A program made the position numbers and the translations under genes. From positions 43,356 to 107,355 of the forward strand of contig NZ_CGBP01000015.1 of the NCBI RefSeq assembly GCF_001053095.1: 64,000 bases of DNA, in the 5' to 3' direction. Below are positions 21,836-30,373 of this stretch, one piece after another. Within the stretch, counting starts at the first letter, position 1, and each line of letters opens with the position of its first letter. The DNA is from Yersinia similis (lineage in GTDB: Bacteria; Pseudomonadota; Gammaproteobacteria; Enterobacterales; Enterobacteriaceae). The notes under the pieces are model-generated. The model saw only the letters and a program-made list of their open reading frames with translations. It did not search any database and was not told where the DNA came from.

Positions 21836-22828
21836 ATGCTGGATTTTTTGGCGGTAACACTATCGGGTAACCCCCCACAAGTCATGCAGGGTGAAACAGT
21901 TAATCTGAGATGGCAATGGCTGGGTGAGGGGGTCTTGACACTGGTTCCGCGCCGCAGTTACACACAATCGGTGGTGATCTCTGCCGGTATCCACGGCAAT
22001 GAAACGGCACCCATTGAAATTTTGCATCAATTAGTTACCGATTTGTTAGCGGGTCAATTGCCGCTGGGCGTTCGTCTGTTAGTGTTATTGGGAAACCCAC
22101 CGGCTATCCGCAAAGGGAAGCGGTACCTCAGCGATGACATTAACCGTATGTTTGGTGGACGTTATCAGCACTATACACCCAGTGATGAGACGCGACGGGC
22201 TAGTACTCTGGAGCAACTGGTGGTGGCATTTTTCCAGGCAAGTAGCACATCGGAGCGCTTGCATTATGATTTACACACCGCAATTCGGGGGGCCTATCAT
22301 ACTCGCTTTGGTTTGTTACCCTATCAGCACACCCCTTATTCCGCAGCTATGTTTCGTTGGTTGCGGGACATCGAACTGGAGGCTCTGGTTATGCACACCT
22401 CTGCAGGAGGGACATTCACCCACTTCAGCAGTGAGCGCTGTCAGGCAGCCAGTTGTACGTTGGAGTTAGGCAAAGCATTACCTTTTGGTGAGAATCAATT
22501 ATCACAATTCAGTGCGATCACCCAAGGATTACGTTCCTTAGCCAGTGATGGTGCCTTGCCTGCACGTACGACAGAGAACATGAAGTTCTATCGGGTTATT
22601 AAATCACTGCTTAGGCAACACCCTGATTTTAAACTACGGGTGGATGAGGATACGGTAAATTTCACCCGCTTCGCACAAGGCACTCTACTTACAGAACAAC
22701 CCAATGATAACTATCGGGTTGAACATCCCTATGAGTGGATCTTGTTTCCAAATCCACAGGTTTCATTGGGATTGCGGGCTGGGATGATGTTGGTAGAAAT
22801 GTGTGAAAGTGAATTACCGATTGCATGA
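21836..22828 (+). CDS. astE: AstE, succinylglutamate desuccinylase
   Basis: Last enzyme: zinc hydrolase releasing glutamate and succinate from N-succinylglutamate. The 330-residue protein belongs to the AstE/aspartoacylase family. Zn ligands are in GIHGNETAP (His and Glu about 53-56) and the later DLHTAIRG His. AGGAA precedes the ATG with good spacing. It is the final gene of the ast operon, 143 bases after astB, so it may also be partly independent. Confidence 0.95.
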   Translation: MLDFLAVTLSGNPPQVMQGETVNLRWQWLGEGVLTLVPRRSYTQSVVISAGIHGNETAPIEILHQLVTDLLAGQLPLGVRLLVLLGNPPAIRKGKRYLSDDINRMFGGRYQHYTPSDETRRASTLEQLVVAFFQASSTSERLHYDLHTAIRGAYHTRFGLLPYQHTPYSAAMFRWLRDIELEALVMHTSAGGTFTHFSSERCQAASCTLELGKALPFGENQLSQFSAITQGLRSLASDGALPARTTENMKFYRVIKSLLRQHPDFKLRVDEDTVNFTRFAQGTLLTEQPNDNYRVEHPYEWILFPNPQVSLGLRAGMMLVEMCESELPIA

Positions 22829-23537
22829 GCTTGTTGGGGCGGCCAATACATATGTGGACGGTTCCCTGAAACTATACCCATACAAATAGTAATAATTAAT
22901 CTAATTTCAAATGAATTTCTTTTATAGTTCGAAAATAACGAATTGTTAGAAAAGGCTACTTGTTTTTTTATTCATTTGGCTAATGAGTTTCATTGTTGTT
23001 TTCATCTGAATTTATGTGACGCATGTGAATTATCTACTGTTGGATAAAATATCATCGGCAGTGGTAATTAATGTATAAAAAAAACTGATGTTTTGTTTTT
23101 ATATTGACGTGAAACATGAGTAAATATTAATTGTCAGTCTTTATGAAAATACTAAAAATAAAAACTTTACTTAGGAAAAACAAATGAGTAAGCATTTTTT
23201 GTTGCTTGTTATTTTAATTTAATCATCTAATGTGACAAACTAAGTTAATGGCTTTAAATTATTACGTTATATTCATCGTTATAACGTAAAAAACCAGGAA
23301 AAATCAGTTAATCAATTAAATAACAATGTGTTATGTTGTTTGTAATTTTTTATTACAATTACTTTGTTGCGTGAGATAACACTTATTTCTATTCGGTTTT
23401 TAATTGCACACACCTTAATGGTAATGTTTTTTTGCTTTGCAGATAGTTCTATACACAACAAAACTAAAATTTCATCATGAGATTAAACATTAACGAACTC
23501 TGAGGTTAGTGTTATAAAAATTAAAAGGAAAATAATA
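22829..23537. other. Long AT-rich region upstream of the porin gene
   Basis: About 700 bases with no supported gene and many A/T runs. Enterobacterial ompC/ompF-type genes have extended upstream regions bound by OmpR, IHF and H-NS, and this is the likely role here. I cannot assign individual OmpR boxes with confidence. A small antisense regulatory RNA could be present but is not recognisable by eye. Confidence 0.5.
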
Positions 23538-24620
23538 ATGAAAAACATCGCGATGGCTTTGGCAGTCATGCTGGGTATAATCCCAGGCCTTTCAAGTGCG
23601 GCAGAAATTTATAATAAAGATGGCAATAAGCTGGATTTTTATGGTCGGGTTGCCGCGAAGTACCTATTTAAAAAACAAAGTAATGAAGATGCAACTTATG
23701 TACGTATTGGTTTCAAGGGCGAGACAAAAATAAATAGCGAGTTAACCGGTTTCGGTCAGTGGGAATATAATATTGCAGCAAACAACACAGAATCTCAGGG
23801 TGACAAGGGCAATAAAACCCGCTTGGGCTTTGCGGGCCTGAGGTTAGCTGATTACGGCTCTTTCGATTATGGCCGTAACTATGGCGTTGTCTATGACGTG
23901 CTGTCTTATACCGATATGTTGCCTGAATTCGGTGGTGATTCCATGGCGGCTACGGATAACTATATGACGGCCCGCTCGACTGGTCTGGCAACATACCGTA
24001 ACAATAACTTCTTCGGACTTGTGGAAGGCTTGAAAGTTGCAGCTCAGTATCAGGGCCGTAACGAAGACGGTGATGCTACTAAAAATGAGCGTTCTATCCA
24101 AAAGGCCAATGGTGATGGTTTCGGTTTGTCTTTTAATTATCAAAACATTCAGAGCAGCGGCGTCAGTTTTGCGGGCGCATACTCGTCGTCTAATCGTACC
24201 GAGGGCCAGAAAGAATTAGCGAACAGTGCCACTGGTGACAAAGCTCAAGCTTGGGCTACTGGGCTAAAATACGATGCCAATCAGGCATATATTGCAGCAA
24301 TATATGGCGAAACACTGAATATGACGCCGTACAAAAAACTGATCGCGAACAAAACCCAAAACGTAGAGTTGGTCGCTCAATATCAGTTTGAGAATGGTAT
24401 TCGCCCGTCTCTTGCCTATATACAATCTAAAGGCAAGGATCTAGCGGGGGTCGGGGATACTGATCTGGTGAAATATGCAGAAATCGGTGTGACTTACTAT
24501 TTCAACAAGAACATGTTCACCTATGTTGATTATAAGATTAACTTATTGGATAACGATAAGAACCCATTAGGCTTGAATACAGATGATGTCGTCGCAGTAA
24601 ACCTGACTTACCGGTTCTAA
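23538..24620 (+). CDS. OmpC/OmpF-family general porin
   Basis: Trimeric outer-membrane diffusion porin. The 360-residue precursor has a signal peptide ending in GLSSA before AEIYNKDGNKLDFYGR, the canonical mature start. Loop 3, which narrows the pore, carries the PEFGGD motif near residue 130. The C-terminus ends NLTYRF with the terminal Phe needed for barrel assembly. AAAGGAAAA precedes the ATG. It is monocistronic with its own terminator. Which named porin this is in Yersinia (ompC, ompF or an additional one) cannot be settled from sequence alone, so no symbol is given. Confidence 0.93.
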   Translation: MKNIAMALAVMLGIIPGLSSAAEIYNKDGNKLDFYGRVAAKYLFKKQSNEDATYVRIGFKGETKINSELTGFGQWEYNIAANNTESQGDKGNKTRLGFAGLRLADYGSFDYGRNYGVVYDVLSYTDMLPEFGGDSMAATDNYMTARSTGLATYRNNNFFGLVEGLKVAAQYQGRNEDGDATKNERSIQKANGDGFGLSFNYQNIQSSGVSFAGAYSSSNRTEGQKELANSATGDKAQAWATGLKYDANQAYIAAIYGETLNMTPYKKLIANKTQNVELVAQYQFENGIRPSLAYIQSKGKDLAGVGDTDLVKYAEIGVTYYFNKNMFTYVDYKINLLDNDKNPLGLNTDDVVAVNLTYRF

Positions 24621-24697
24621 GCAGTAGAACTAAGTCGTTATGAATATTGGTGTTATTACCCTTTTCTGTGTCGGAAACAGGTGAAATAGAAAGATAG

Positions 24698-24721
24698 AAA
24701 GGCGGGGGAAACCCCGCCTTT
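24698..24721 (+). terminator. Porin terminator hairpin (left copy, interrupted by YPAL)
   Basis: AAAGGCGGGG and CCCCGCCTTT form a perfect 10-bp stem with a GAAA loop. The U-tract that should follow is replaced by the YPAL element. A near-identical hairpin with a proper T-run is found on the other side of the element. Confidence 0.85.
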
Positions 24722-24887
24722 GAGGTTATTGACAAAGTGCCCGCGACGGAGAGAACAGGCAGATCGTAAAGACGCCGTAAATACATCCATGTAGGCTCGA
24801 GCCGCGCCATCCTTGGCGCGGACGCTTTACTCCTCTGCCTATCCTCACCGTTCAAGATTGAGTCATCGGGGTTTGTCAGCAGTCTGA
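24721..24887 (+). repeat. YPAL (Yersinia palindromic sequence), 167 bp, copy 1
   Basis: Runs from TGAGGTTATTGAC to GTCAGCAGTCTGA. A nearly identical 167-bp copy lies in the opposite orientation at 45770-45936. The interior contains a long imperfect palindrome including GAGCCGCGCC and GGCGCGG. Both sides are bordered by the same 24-base terminator hairpin (24698-24721 and 24887-24910, two mismatches), which is a target-site duplication. YPALs are miniature mobile insertions of yersiniae known to favour terminators just after genes. No coding capacity. Confidence 0.9.
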
Positions 24888-24911
24888 AAAGCGGGGGAAA
24901 CCCCACCTTTT
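24887..24911 (+). terminator. Porin terminator hairpin (right, duplicated copy)
   Basis: AAAGCGGGG / CCCCACCTTT stem with a GAAA loop followed by TTTTT. Each arm has one change from the left copy, so the stem is slightly weakened, but the U-tract is intact. It is probably the functional terminator for transcripts that run through the YPAL. Confidence 0.75.
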
Positions 24912-25049
24912 TACTGTGAACTTTAAACCACTTCATCGGGTGCTCATTGTTGGAGTGGTGTTGATCAGCATGAGAATCAGCCGTTCACACTTTGCCAAGT
25001 CAAGGCTGTAACATCTCTAACGTCAAGTAATCAAATAATAGGCGTGCTA

Positions 25050-25856
25050 TCAACGGTAAGTTTGCTCACCCCACGTCAGCATGGTTGTGATGAACTGCTG
25101 GAGCAATTGCTGTAAATGAATGGCTCGATCAGGCCGATAAGCGTAAGGCTCACTCTCCGACATATAGTTTAACTGCGCTAATTCTAGTTGTACCGCATGG
25201 TGGTGGTTTTGTGGCAATCCATATGTGCGAGTGATATACCCGCCTTTAAAGCGGCCATTGAGTACGTGACTGAATGCCGTTTGACGCTGACAGCACGCAG
25301 TGAGCTGTTCAGTTAACGAAAGTGAGCAACTGGCATTGTCGTTAGTGCCTATGTTCAAATCAGGAAGTTGTCCATCAAACAACCGGGGAATAACGGAAGC
25401 AATAGAGTGTGCGTCTAGAAGCAGTGCATAGCCAAATTGCGCATTTAGTCTGGCAAGTTCCTGCTGAAGCCGCTGATGATAAGGCAGCCAGATATGCGTT
25501 AAGTAGGATTGCCGCTCATTCGGTGAAGGTATTTTACCTACTTCAAAACAAGCGCGCCCATCAAACAGTGTTTCGGGGAATAGCCCGGTGGTTGCAGTCG
25601 CATATAGTGGTTGATCATCTTGCGGGCGGTTAAGATCGACCACCAAGCGGGAATACTGGCCGATTAAGACACTGGCTCCCATCTCACGGGCAAAGTCATA
25701 GAGACGAGGAATATGCCAATCTGTATCGGATAAAGGGCGTGCTGCTGCCGTCAGGCCAGCTTCAACTGCGGGAGTAAGACGTGTACCTGCATGTGGAATG
25801 CTGATGAGTAAAGGCAGTTTTCCACCCTGAAAGTAGTAAGAGTTGGTTAAATTCAT
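25050..25856 (-). CDS. hutG: HutG, N-formylglutamate deformylase
   Basis: Final step of the five-step histidine degradation route: N-formylglutamate to glutamate and formate. From the ATG at 25856 the protein has 268 residues and belongs to the N-formylglutamate amidohydrolase family. It has the [10 protein letters not shown] segment near the N-terminus, LDLNRP-like [10 protein letters not shown], and [10 protein letters not shown] with the conserved Asp-Ala-His. The start overlaps the hutI stop by four bases, so the upstream in-frame extension inside hutI is not used. With hutF present, this is the deformylase type of HutG rather than the arginase-like formimidoylglutamase. Confidence 0.93.
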   Translation of the reverse strand: MNLTNSYYFQGGKLPLLISIPHAGTRLTPAVEAGLTAAARPLSDTDWHIPRLYDFAREMGASVLIGQYSRLVVDLNRPQDDQPLYATATTGLFPETLFDGRACFEVGKIPSPNERQSYLTHIWLPYHQRLQQELARLNAQFGYALLLDAHSIASVIPRLFDGQLPDLNIGTNDNASCSLSLTEQLTACCQRQTAFSHVLNGRFKGGYITRTYGLPQNHHHAVQLELAQLNYMSESEPYAYRPDRAIHLQQLLQQFITTMLTWGEQTYR

Positions 25857-27073
25857 GGGCGTACTTCTCCTCGGAATACTACAGTGGCGGGTAATTGCCC
25901 CCCTAACCAATAAGCTAACTCGGCTGGGTGTGATAATGGCCAATGCACCCAGTTAGCCAGTTTCCCTGTCTCCAACGTGCCTTGAGTCTGTTGTACACCA
26001 AGAGCTTGAGCTGCGTGGCAAGTCACACCAGCCAATGCTTCTTCTGGTGTCATACGGAATAACGTGCAAGCCATATTGAGCATCAAGCGTAAAGAAAGTA
26101 CCGGAGATGTTCCTGGGTTGGCATCACTGGCCAGTGCCATAGGGACCTTATACTGGCGGAACAGATCAACTGGGGGACATTGTGTTTCCCGCAATAGGTA
26201 ATAGGCACCTGGTAGCAAGACTGCGACAGTGCTAGCATCTGCCATGGCTTGGACATCAGATTCGGTCGCGTACTCCAGATGGTCTGCCGATATCGCATGG
26301 AATTTAGCGGCCAGCGTCGCGCCACGGAGAGCAGAGAGCTGCTCTGCGTGTAGTTTGACAGGTAGTCCGGCTTTTTGTGCGGCTAAAAATACTCGCTCAA
26401 CTTGAGCTGGTGAAAAAGCTAAATGTTCGCAAAATGCATCCACGGCATCGGCTAAGTTTTCATCTGCCACATGAGGGATAATGCTATTACATACGACATC
26501 AATATAATCATCAGGCTGCCCTATAAACTCTGGCGGTATTGCATGAGCGGCCAAACAAGTTGTTTTGACGTCAATAGGCAGTAACTCCCCCAATCGGCGG
26601 GCCACCCGCAACATTTTTATTTCACTTTCAAGATTAAGGCCATAGCCAGACTTAATCTCAACCGTGGTCACCCCTTCAGCAAGCAAGGGCTTCAGACGAA
26701 ATAGGGCTTGTTCCAGTAGTTGCTGTTCGCTAGCTTGGCGTGTGGCTCTGACGGTTGAAATAATACCACCGCCATTAGCCGCGATTTCGGCATAGCTGAC
26801 CCCGTTAAGGCGTTGCTCAAATTCATTACTACGATCACCGCCAAACACGAGGTGGGTGTGACAGTCAATCAATCCAGGGGTAATAATACCACCTTCAAAT
26901 ACGACCTGACGCGCAGCATGAATAGGCGGTAATTCGGCGTGTGGCCCAATCCAGACTATCTTATCGCCAGTGACAGCAATTGCCCCTTGTGGTATCAACT
27001 GATAGTTTCCCCCGCGCATCGTGACGATATCGGCCCCGTACCATAAGCTGTCACAGTGAGTTACTGATGCCAT
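25853..27073 (-). CDS. hutI: HutI, imidazolonepropionase
   Basis: Metal-dependent amidohydrolase opening 4-imidazolone-5-propionate to formiminoglutamate, the third step of histidine catabolism. The ATG at 27073 follows GGGGAAC and gives 406 residues; upstream in-frame codons lack support. Metal-site motifs are [18 protein letters not shown] (His-x-His, about residue 80), KLHAEQ (His) and a late [11 protein letters not shown]sp. It is the first gene of the hutI-hutG unit, divergent in control from hutF-hutD through the HutC operators. Confidence 0.95.
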   Translation of the reverse strand: MASVTHCDSLWYGADIVTMRGGNYQLIPQGAIAVTGDKIVWIGPHAELPPIHAARQVVFEGGIITPGLIDCHTHLVFGGDRSNEFEQRLNGVSYAEIAANGGGIISTVRATRQASEQQLLEQALFRLKPLLAEGVTTVEIKSGYGLNLESEIKMLRVARRLGELLPIDVKTTCLAAHAIPPEFIGQPDDYIDVVCNSIIPHVADENLADAVDAFCEHLAFSPAQVERVFLAAQKAGLPVKLHAEQLSALRGATLAAKFHAISADHLEYATESDVQAMADASTVAVLLPGAYYLLRETQCPPVDLFRQYKVPMALASDANPGTSPVLSLRLMLNMACTLFRMTPEEALAGVTCHAAQALGVQQTQGTLETGKLANWVHWPLSHPAELAYWLGGQLPATVVFRGEVRP

Positions 27074-27130
27074 TTCGTTCCCCTTTCCCTTCTTAACTTG
27101 ACGTTGCCGCGGTGTTAGCTGCACTCGTTA

Positions 27131-27236
27131 CTCGGCCCATCCATGGGACTCACCTCTGCGAGGCCGCTGCAAGCAGCGTTCAAATCTGCTCCCGGTAGAT
27201 TTGTCACCCGAATCATTTACTGGGTGAACGAAACCA
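27131..27236. other. Structured non-coding stretch upstream of hutI
   Basis: Contains two small inverted repeats, CGCTGC-AA-GCAGCG and AAATCT...AGATTT, followed by CACCCGAATCATTTACTGGGTG, another dyad (CACCC/GGGTG). It looks like a mobile intergenic repeat or a leader structure. I cannot place it in a named family and no second copy was noticed in the window. Confidence 0.35.
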
Positions 27237-27238
27237 AC

Positions 27239-27250
27239 TTGTATATACAA
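27239..27250. promoter_or_regulatory. HutC-type operator upstream of hutI
   Basis: TTGTATATACAA, a perfect 12-base palindrome 165 bases before hutI and about 95 bases after the hutC stop. HutC repressors of the GntR family bind TGTATATACA-like palindromes and are released by urocanate. A near-identical site lies before hutF. Confidence 0.8.
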
Positions 27251-27344
27251 TCATGGACAACCTAGCCTATAAATTTACTATCAGCAAGATAGCGAATTCA
27301 CAATTGCGTAACACTTCGCAGTTCTCGCAGAGAAATAAAATTGA

Positions 27345-28112
27345 TCAGGACGTCACCGTACCTTGTGGGGTAAAACGACCATAGAGTTGATAACGAGGGC
27401 CTGGATAGAGCAATTGAGCGGCGGTGACGATGGCTTTTCCATACCAGGTTCTACGGCGGATCAACAAACAAGGTTCATGTTCACCCAGCGCCAGTAGTTG
27501 TCGCTCAATTGGGCTTGGCATTACGGCTTCGACGATGTGTTCACCTTCGGTGAGCGGGGCGGCTTGTGTCAGGTAGCTGTACGGAGTGATTTGGTTGAAA
27601 TCCTGTTTCATATATTCGGGGGCGGTACTTGGGTTTACGCAACGGTTTTCAACCTGAACGGGGAAATCATTTTCATAGTGCACTATTTGTGAGTAGAACA
27701 GTTGTTGGCTAGGTTGGATGCCTAATGCGATGGCTTCTTCGGGGCTTGCAGGGCGAGCCTCCAGATGCAGAACTTTACTGCTATGACAGTGACCACGGGC
27801 GGCGATTTCATCGGCAATATTATGAACTTCAAGTAAGGCGCTGTGGGCTTTCGCTTCAGCAACGAAAGTACCGACACCTTGCATGCGGATAAGGAAACCT
27901 TCGTTGGTGAGTTCACGTAGAGCACGGTTGATCGTCATACGGCTGACCCCTAACGCGGTCACCAGTTCACTTTCTGATGGCACGCGCTGATGGGATTGCC
28001 AGGTCCCTGTTCTGATCTGGCGAATAATGGCCAATTTAACCCGCTGGTAAATTGGCGCAGGAATGTCGTCCATTGCTGCGCTCAATTGTAAAACCGTTGA
28101 TTGTTCTGCCAC
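27345..28112 (-). CDS. hutC: HutC, histidine-utilisation repressor (GntR/HutC family)
   Basis: Represses hut genes until urocanate binds. The 255-residue protein has the GntR winged helix-turn-helix at about 20-90 (RVPSESELVTALGVSRMTINRALRELTNEGFL, described here by its key residues Pro-Ser-Glu and Arg-Ala-Leu) and the UTRA ligand-binding domain over the rest, with the ENRCVNPSTAPEY segment. It sits between hutI-hutG and hutF-hutD; palindromes on both sides of it are the likely targets. The start is the first good ATG, in the hutC-hutF divergent region. Confidence 0.93.
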   Translation of the reverse strand: MAEQSTVLQLSAAMDDIPAPIYQRVKLAIIRQIRTGTWQSHQRVPSESELVTALGVSRMTINRALRELTNEGFLIRMQGVGTFVAEAKAHSALLEVHNIADEIAARGHCHSSKVLHLEARPASPEEAIALGIQPSQQLFYSQIVHYENDFPVQVENRCVNPSTAPEYMKQDFNQITPYSYLTQAAPLTEGEHIVEAVMPSPIERQLLALGEHEPCLLIRRRTWYGKAIVTAAQLLYPGPRYQLYGRFTPQGTVTS

Positions 28113-28176
28113 GGCGTTAACCTCGTCAAATAAAATATTTATATGCTAAGTCTACGGTTGAATTTAGCGTATGTAT

Positions 28177-28188
28177 ATGTATATACAA
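28177..28188. promoter_or_regulatory. HutC-type operator between hutC and hutF
   Basis: ATGTATATACAA differs at one base from the perfect palindrome upstream of hutI. It is placed 72 bases before hutF and 64 bases before hutC, so it could control both and give hutC autoregulation. Confidence 0.75.
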
Positions 28189-28259
28189 GTAAGCGATTTA
28201 ATTAATTGACGCAGCTGCTGAGTGCGTTTGACTCTGAACAAAAATATTGGGGTATCGCG

Positions 28260-29621
28260 ATGCCAGTTTATTTTACCAAGCGTGCTTTTTTACCTGATGG
28301 ATGGGCTACAGACGTGCAAATTGCGGTAGATGGGCAGGGGGATATACAGCGTATCAGCATTGGCAGTAGCAGCAGCGGTTGTCAGATTTTATCTGGGCCA
28401 ATATTACCTGGTATGCCTAATCTGCACTCTCATGCTTTTCAGCGCATGATGTCGGGTCTGGCAGAAGTGGCCGGTGATCCACAAGATAGCTTTTGGACTT
28501 GGCGGGATCTCATGTATCGGCTGGTGCAACAACTGACACCGGAACAGGTTGGTATTATTGCCCGACAACTTTATATCGAAATGTTGAAAGGCGGGTATAC
28601 CCAAGTCGCTGAATTTCACTATTTACATCATAGCCCTGATGGTTCCCCTTACAATGACCCTGGGGAAATGACGGCACAATTGAGTCAGGCGGCGCAAGAC
28701 GCTGGGATCGGAATGACTTTATTGCCAGTGCTGTATAGCTACGCGGGATTTGGTGCTCAACCCGCACAGCAAGGTCAGAGCCGTTTTATTCAGGACACCG
28801 AGAGTTATCTTAGACAGCAGCAGGTTATCCGTCGGCAGTTGGCTAATCAGCCCTTACAAAATCAGGGTTTATGTTTCCACTCATTGCGTGCTGTTGAGTT
28901 AAGTCAAATGCAGCAGATTTTACACGCATCTGATAAACAGTTGCCGGTACATATTCATATAGCTGAACAGCAGAAAGAAGTTAACGATTGCTTGGCGTGG
29001 TGTGGCCAGCGTCCGGTTGCCTGGCTGTATGATCATTTACCGGTCGATAGCCGCTGGTGCCTTGTTCATGCGACACATTTAGATACGTCAGAATTGGTTA
29101 TGTTAGCGGATAGTCAGGCTGTTGCCGGGTTGTGTCCAACGACAGAAGCTAATTTGGGCGATGGTATTTTTCCTGGTGTTGACTATATACATCATCAGGG
29201 CCGCTGGGGGATCGGTTCTGATAGCCACGTTTCGCTGGATGTTGTGGAAGAGCTACGTTGGTTGGAATATGGGCAACGCTTGCGTGATCAACGGCGTAAC
29301 CGTTTGGCCTGCGAACAGCAACCCGCGGTGGCGGATCTATTGTACAGCCAAGCTTTAGCTGGAGGGCGTCAGGCTTGCGGGCGTCAAATTAGCCAGTTAG
29401 CCGTAGGTTACCGTGCTGATTGGTTAGTGCTCGATGGTGATGATCCTTATATTGCTGGGACAAGATCGGTATCTTTGTTGAATAGATGGTTATTTGCGGG
29501 GGGGAAATCGCAAATTCGAGATGTTTATGTGGCAGGCAGGGCGGTAATCGTGGATAGATATCATTCATTGCAACAGCAAAGTGCGCAAGCTTTTCTGAAT
29601 GTACTAAAAGCCTGCCAATAG
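28260..29621 (+). CDS. hutF: HutF, formimidoylglutamate deiminase
   Basis: Amidohydrolase-superfamily enzyme that converts N-formimidoyl-glutamate to N-formyl-glutamate and ammonia, feeding HutG. From the ATG at 28260 (GGGGT seven bases before) the protein has 453 residues. Metal-site signatures are GMPNLHSHAFQR (His-x-His), LPVHIHIAEQ, LVHATHLD and GIGSDSHVSLDVVEELR, the standard HutF set. hutD follows after eight bases. An upstream TTG at 28206 is rejected because the family starts at MPVYFTKRAFLPDGW. Confidence 0.94.
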   Translation: MPVYFTKRAFLPDGWATDVQIAVDGQGDIQRISIGSSSSGCQILSGPILPGMPNLHSHAFQRMMSGLAEVAGDPQDSFWTWRDLMYRLVQQLTPEQVGIIARQLYIEMLKGGYTQVAEFHYLHHSPDGSPYNDPGEMTAQLSQAAQDAGIGMTLLPVLYSYAGFGAQPAQQGQSRFIQDTESYLRQQQVIRRQLANQPLQNQGLCFHSLRAVELSQMQQILHASDKQLPVHIHIAEQQKEVNDCLAWCGQRPVAWLYDHLPVDSRWCLVHATHLDTSELVMLADSQAVAGLCPTTEANLGDGIFPGVDYIHHQGRWGIGSDSHVSLDVVEELRWLEYGQRLRDQRRNRLACEQQPAVADLLYSQALAGGRQACGRQISQLAVGYRADWLVLDGDDPYIAGTRSVSLLNRWLFAGGKSQIRDVYVAGRAVIVDRYHSLQQQSAQAFLNVLKACQ

Positions 29622-29629
29622 GAGGTCTG

Positions 29630-30202
29630 ATGAGCTTTACCGTTTTTGATTTTGCCGGGCTGCCCATCAGCCGTTGGCGAAATGGTGGCGGCGAAACCCG
29701 TGAAATTGCGTGTTGGCCTGTCGGCGGTGATGACTTTGCATGGCGTGCCAGTATCGCAACGATTGAGCAGGATGGTCCGTTCTCACTTTACCCTGATATT
29801 GACCGTTCCATCACCTTACTTAACGGCGATGGCATCGTATTATCCAGCCCAGGATTAGGGGTACATAAACTCTCAAATCCTTTACAGACGTTTGCTTTCC
29901 CTGGAGACGTTCCCGTTAATGGCCGGTTATTGGGGGGGAGCAGTCAGGATTTCAATATTATGACGCGTCGTGGCTGCTGGCAGGCCATGGTCAGTTCTGT
30001 AAGCTCAGGTCAGCAATTACCCGCCTCCTACGGAGGATTGGTTTATGTCGTCAAAGGCGAGTGGCTTATCTGCCACACAGAAACACATCAGTTGAAGGCT
30101 CAACAAGGTTGCTGGTGGTTACCGACGATAAAAGCAGGGCAATTACAACCGCTTGCTGCCGATAGCTATTTGCTGTGGGTAACGTTAGTGCCAGGCCGCT
30201 AG
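29630..30202 (+). CDS. hutD: HutD-family protein
   Basis: A 190-residue bicupin-like protein of the HutD family, thought to moderate flux or bind formylglutamate in histidine catabolism; it is not a pathway enzyme. Conserved features are WRNGGGETREIACWP near the N-terminus, WRASIATIEQDGPFS and FNIMTRRG. A strong AGGAGG lies seven bases before the ATG and overlaps the region just after the hutF stop. The hutF-hutD order is common in proteobacteria. Confidence 0.92.
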   Translation: MSFTVFDFAGLPISRWRNGGGETREIACWPVGGDDFAWRASIATIEQDGPFSLYPDIDRSITLLNGDGIVLSSPGLGVHKLSNPLQTFAFPGDVPVNGRLLGGSSQDFNIMTRRGCWQAMVSSVSSGQQLPASYGGLVYVVKGEWLICHTETHQLKAQQGCWWLPTIKAGQLQPLAADSYLLWVTLVPGR

Positions 30203-30290
30203 AGCAGTAATTATCACAGTCGTTATAGCAACCTGGTATTTATTGTCAGTCATATTTTTATGATAAATCATGCTGTTATAGTTAACGCTG

Positions 30291-30315
30291 TGCTCACAAA
30301 GTGACATTGTGAGCA
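30291..30315. terminator. Stem-loop between hutD and the chorismate-binding gene
   Basis: TGCTCACAA-AGTGACA-TTGTGAGCA, a perfect 9-bp stem between two convergent genes. There is no T-run on either side, so it may be a weak terminator, an RNA-stability hairpin or a protein site. Confidence 0.5.
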
Positions 30316-30373
30316 TCAACCGAGTATGGGCTTCCTGTTTTATGATGGTTTGTAGTAATGGGCGGCTGCGGTG

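Noticed and set aside
22829..23537. Possible micF-like antisense RNA upstream of the porin
   Set aside because: No recognisable sRNA sequence or terminator in the expected orientation; AT-richness alone is not evidence.
24538..24936. Minus-strand frame spanning the porin end and the YPAL
   Set aside because: It lies across a terminator and a mobile repeat and is antisense to the porin; no family features.
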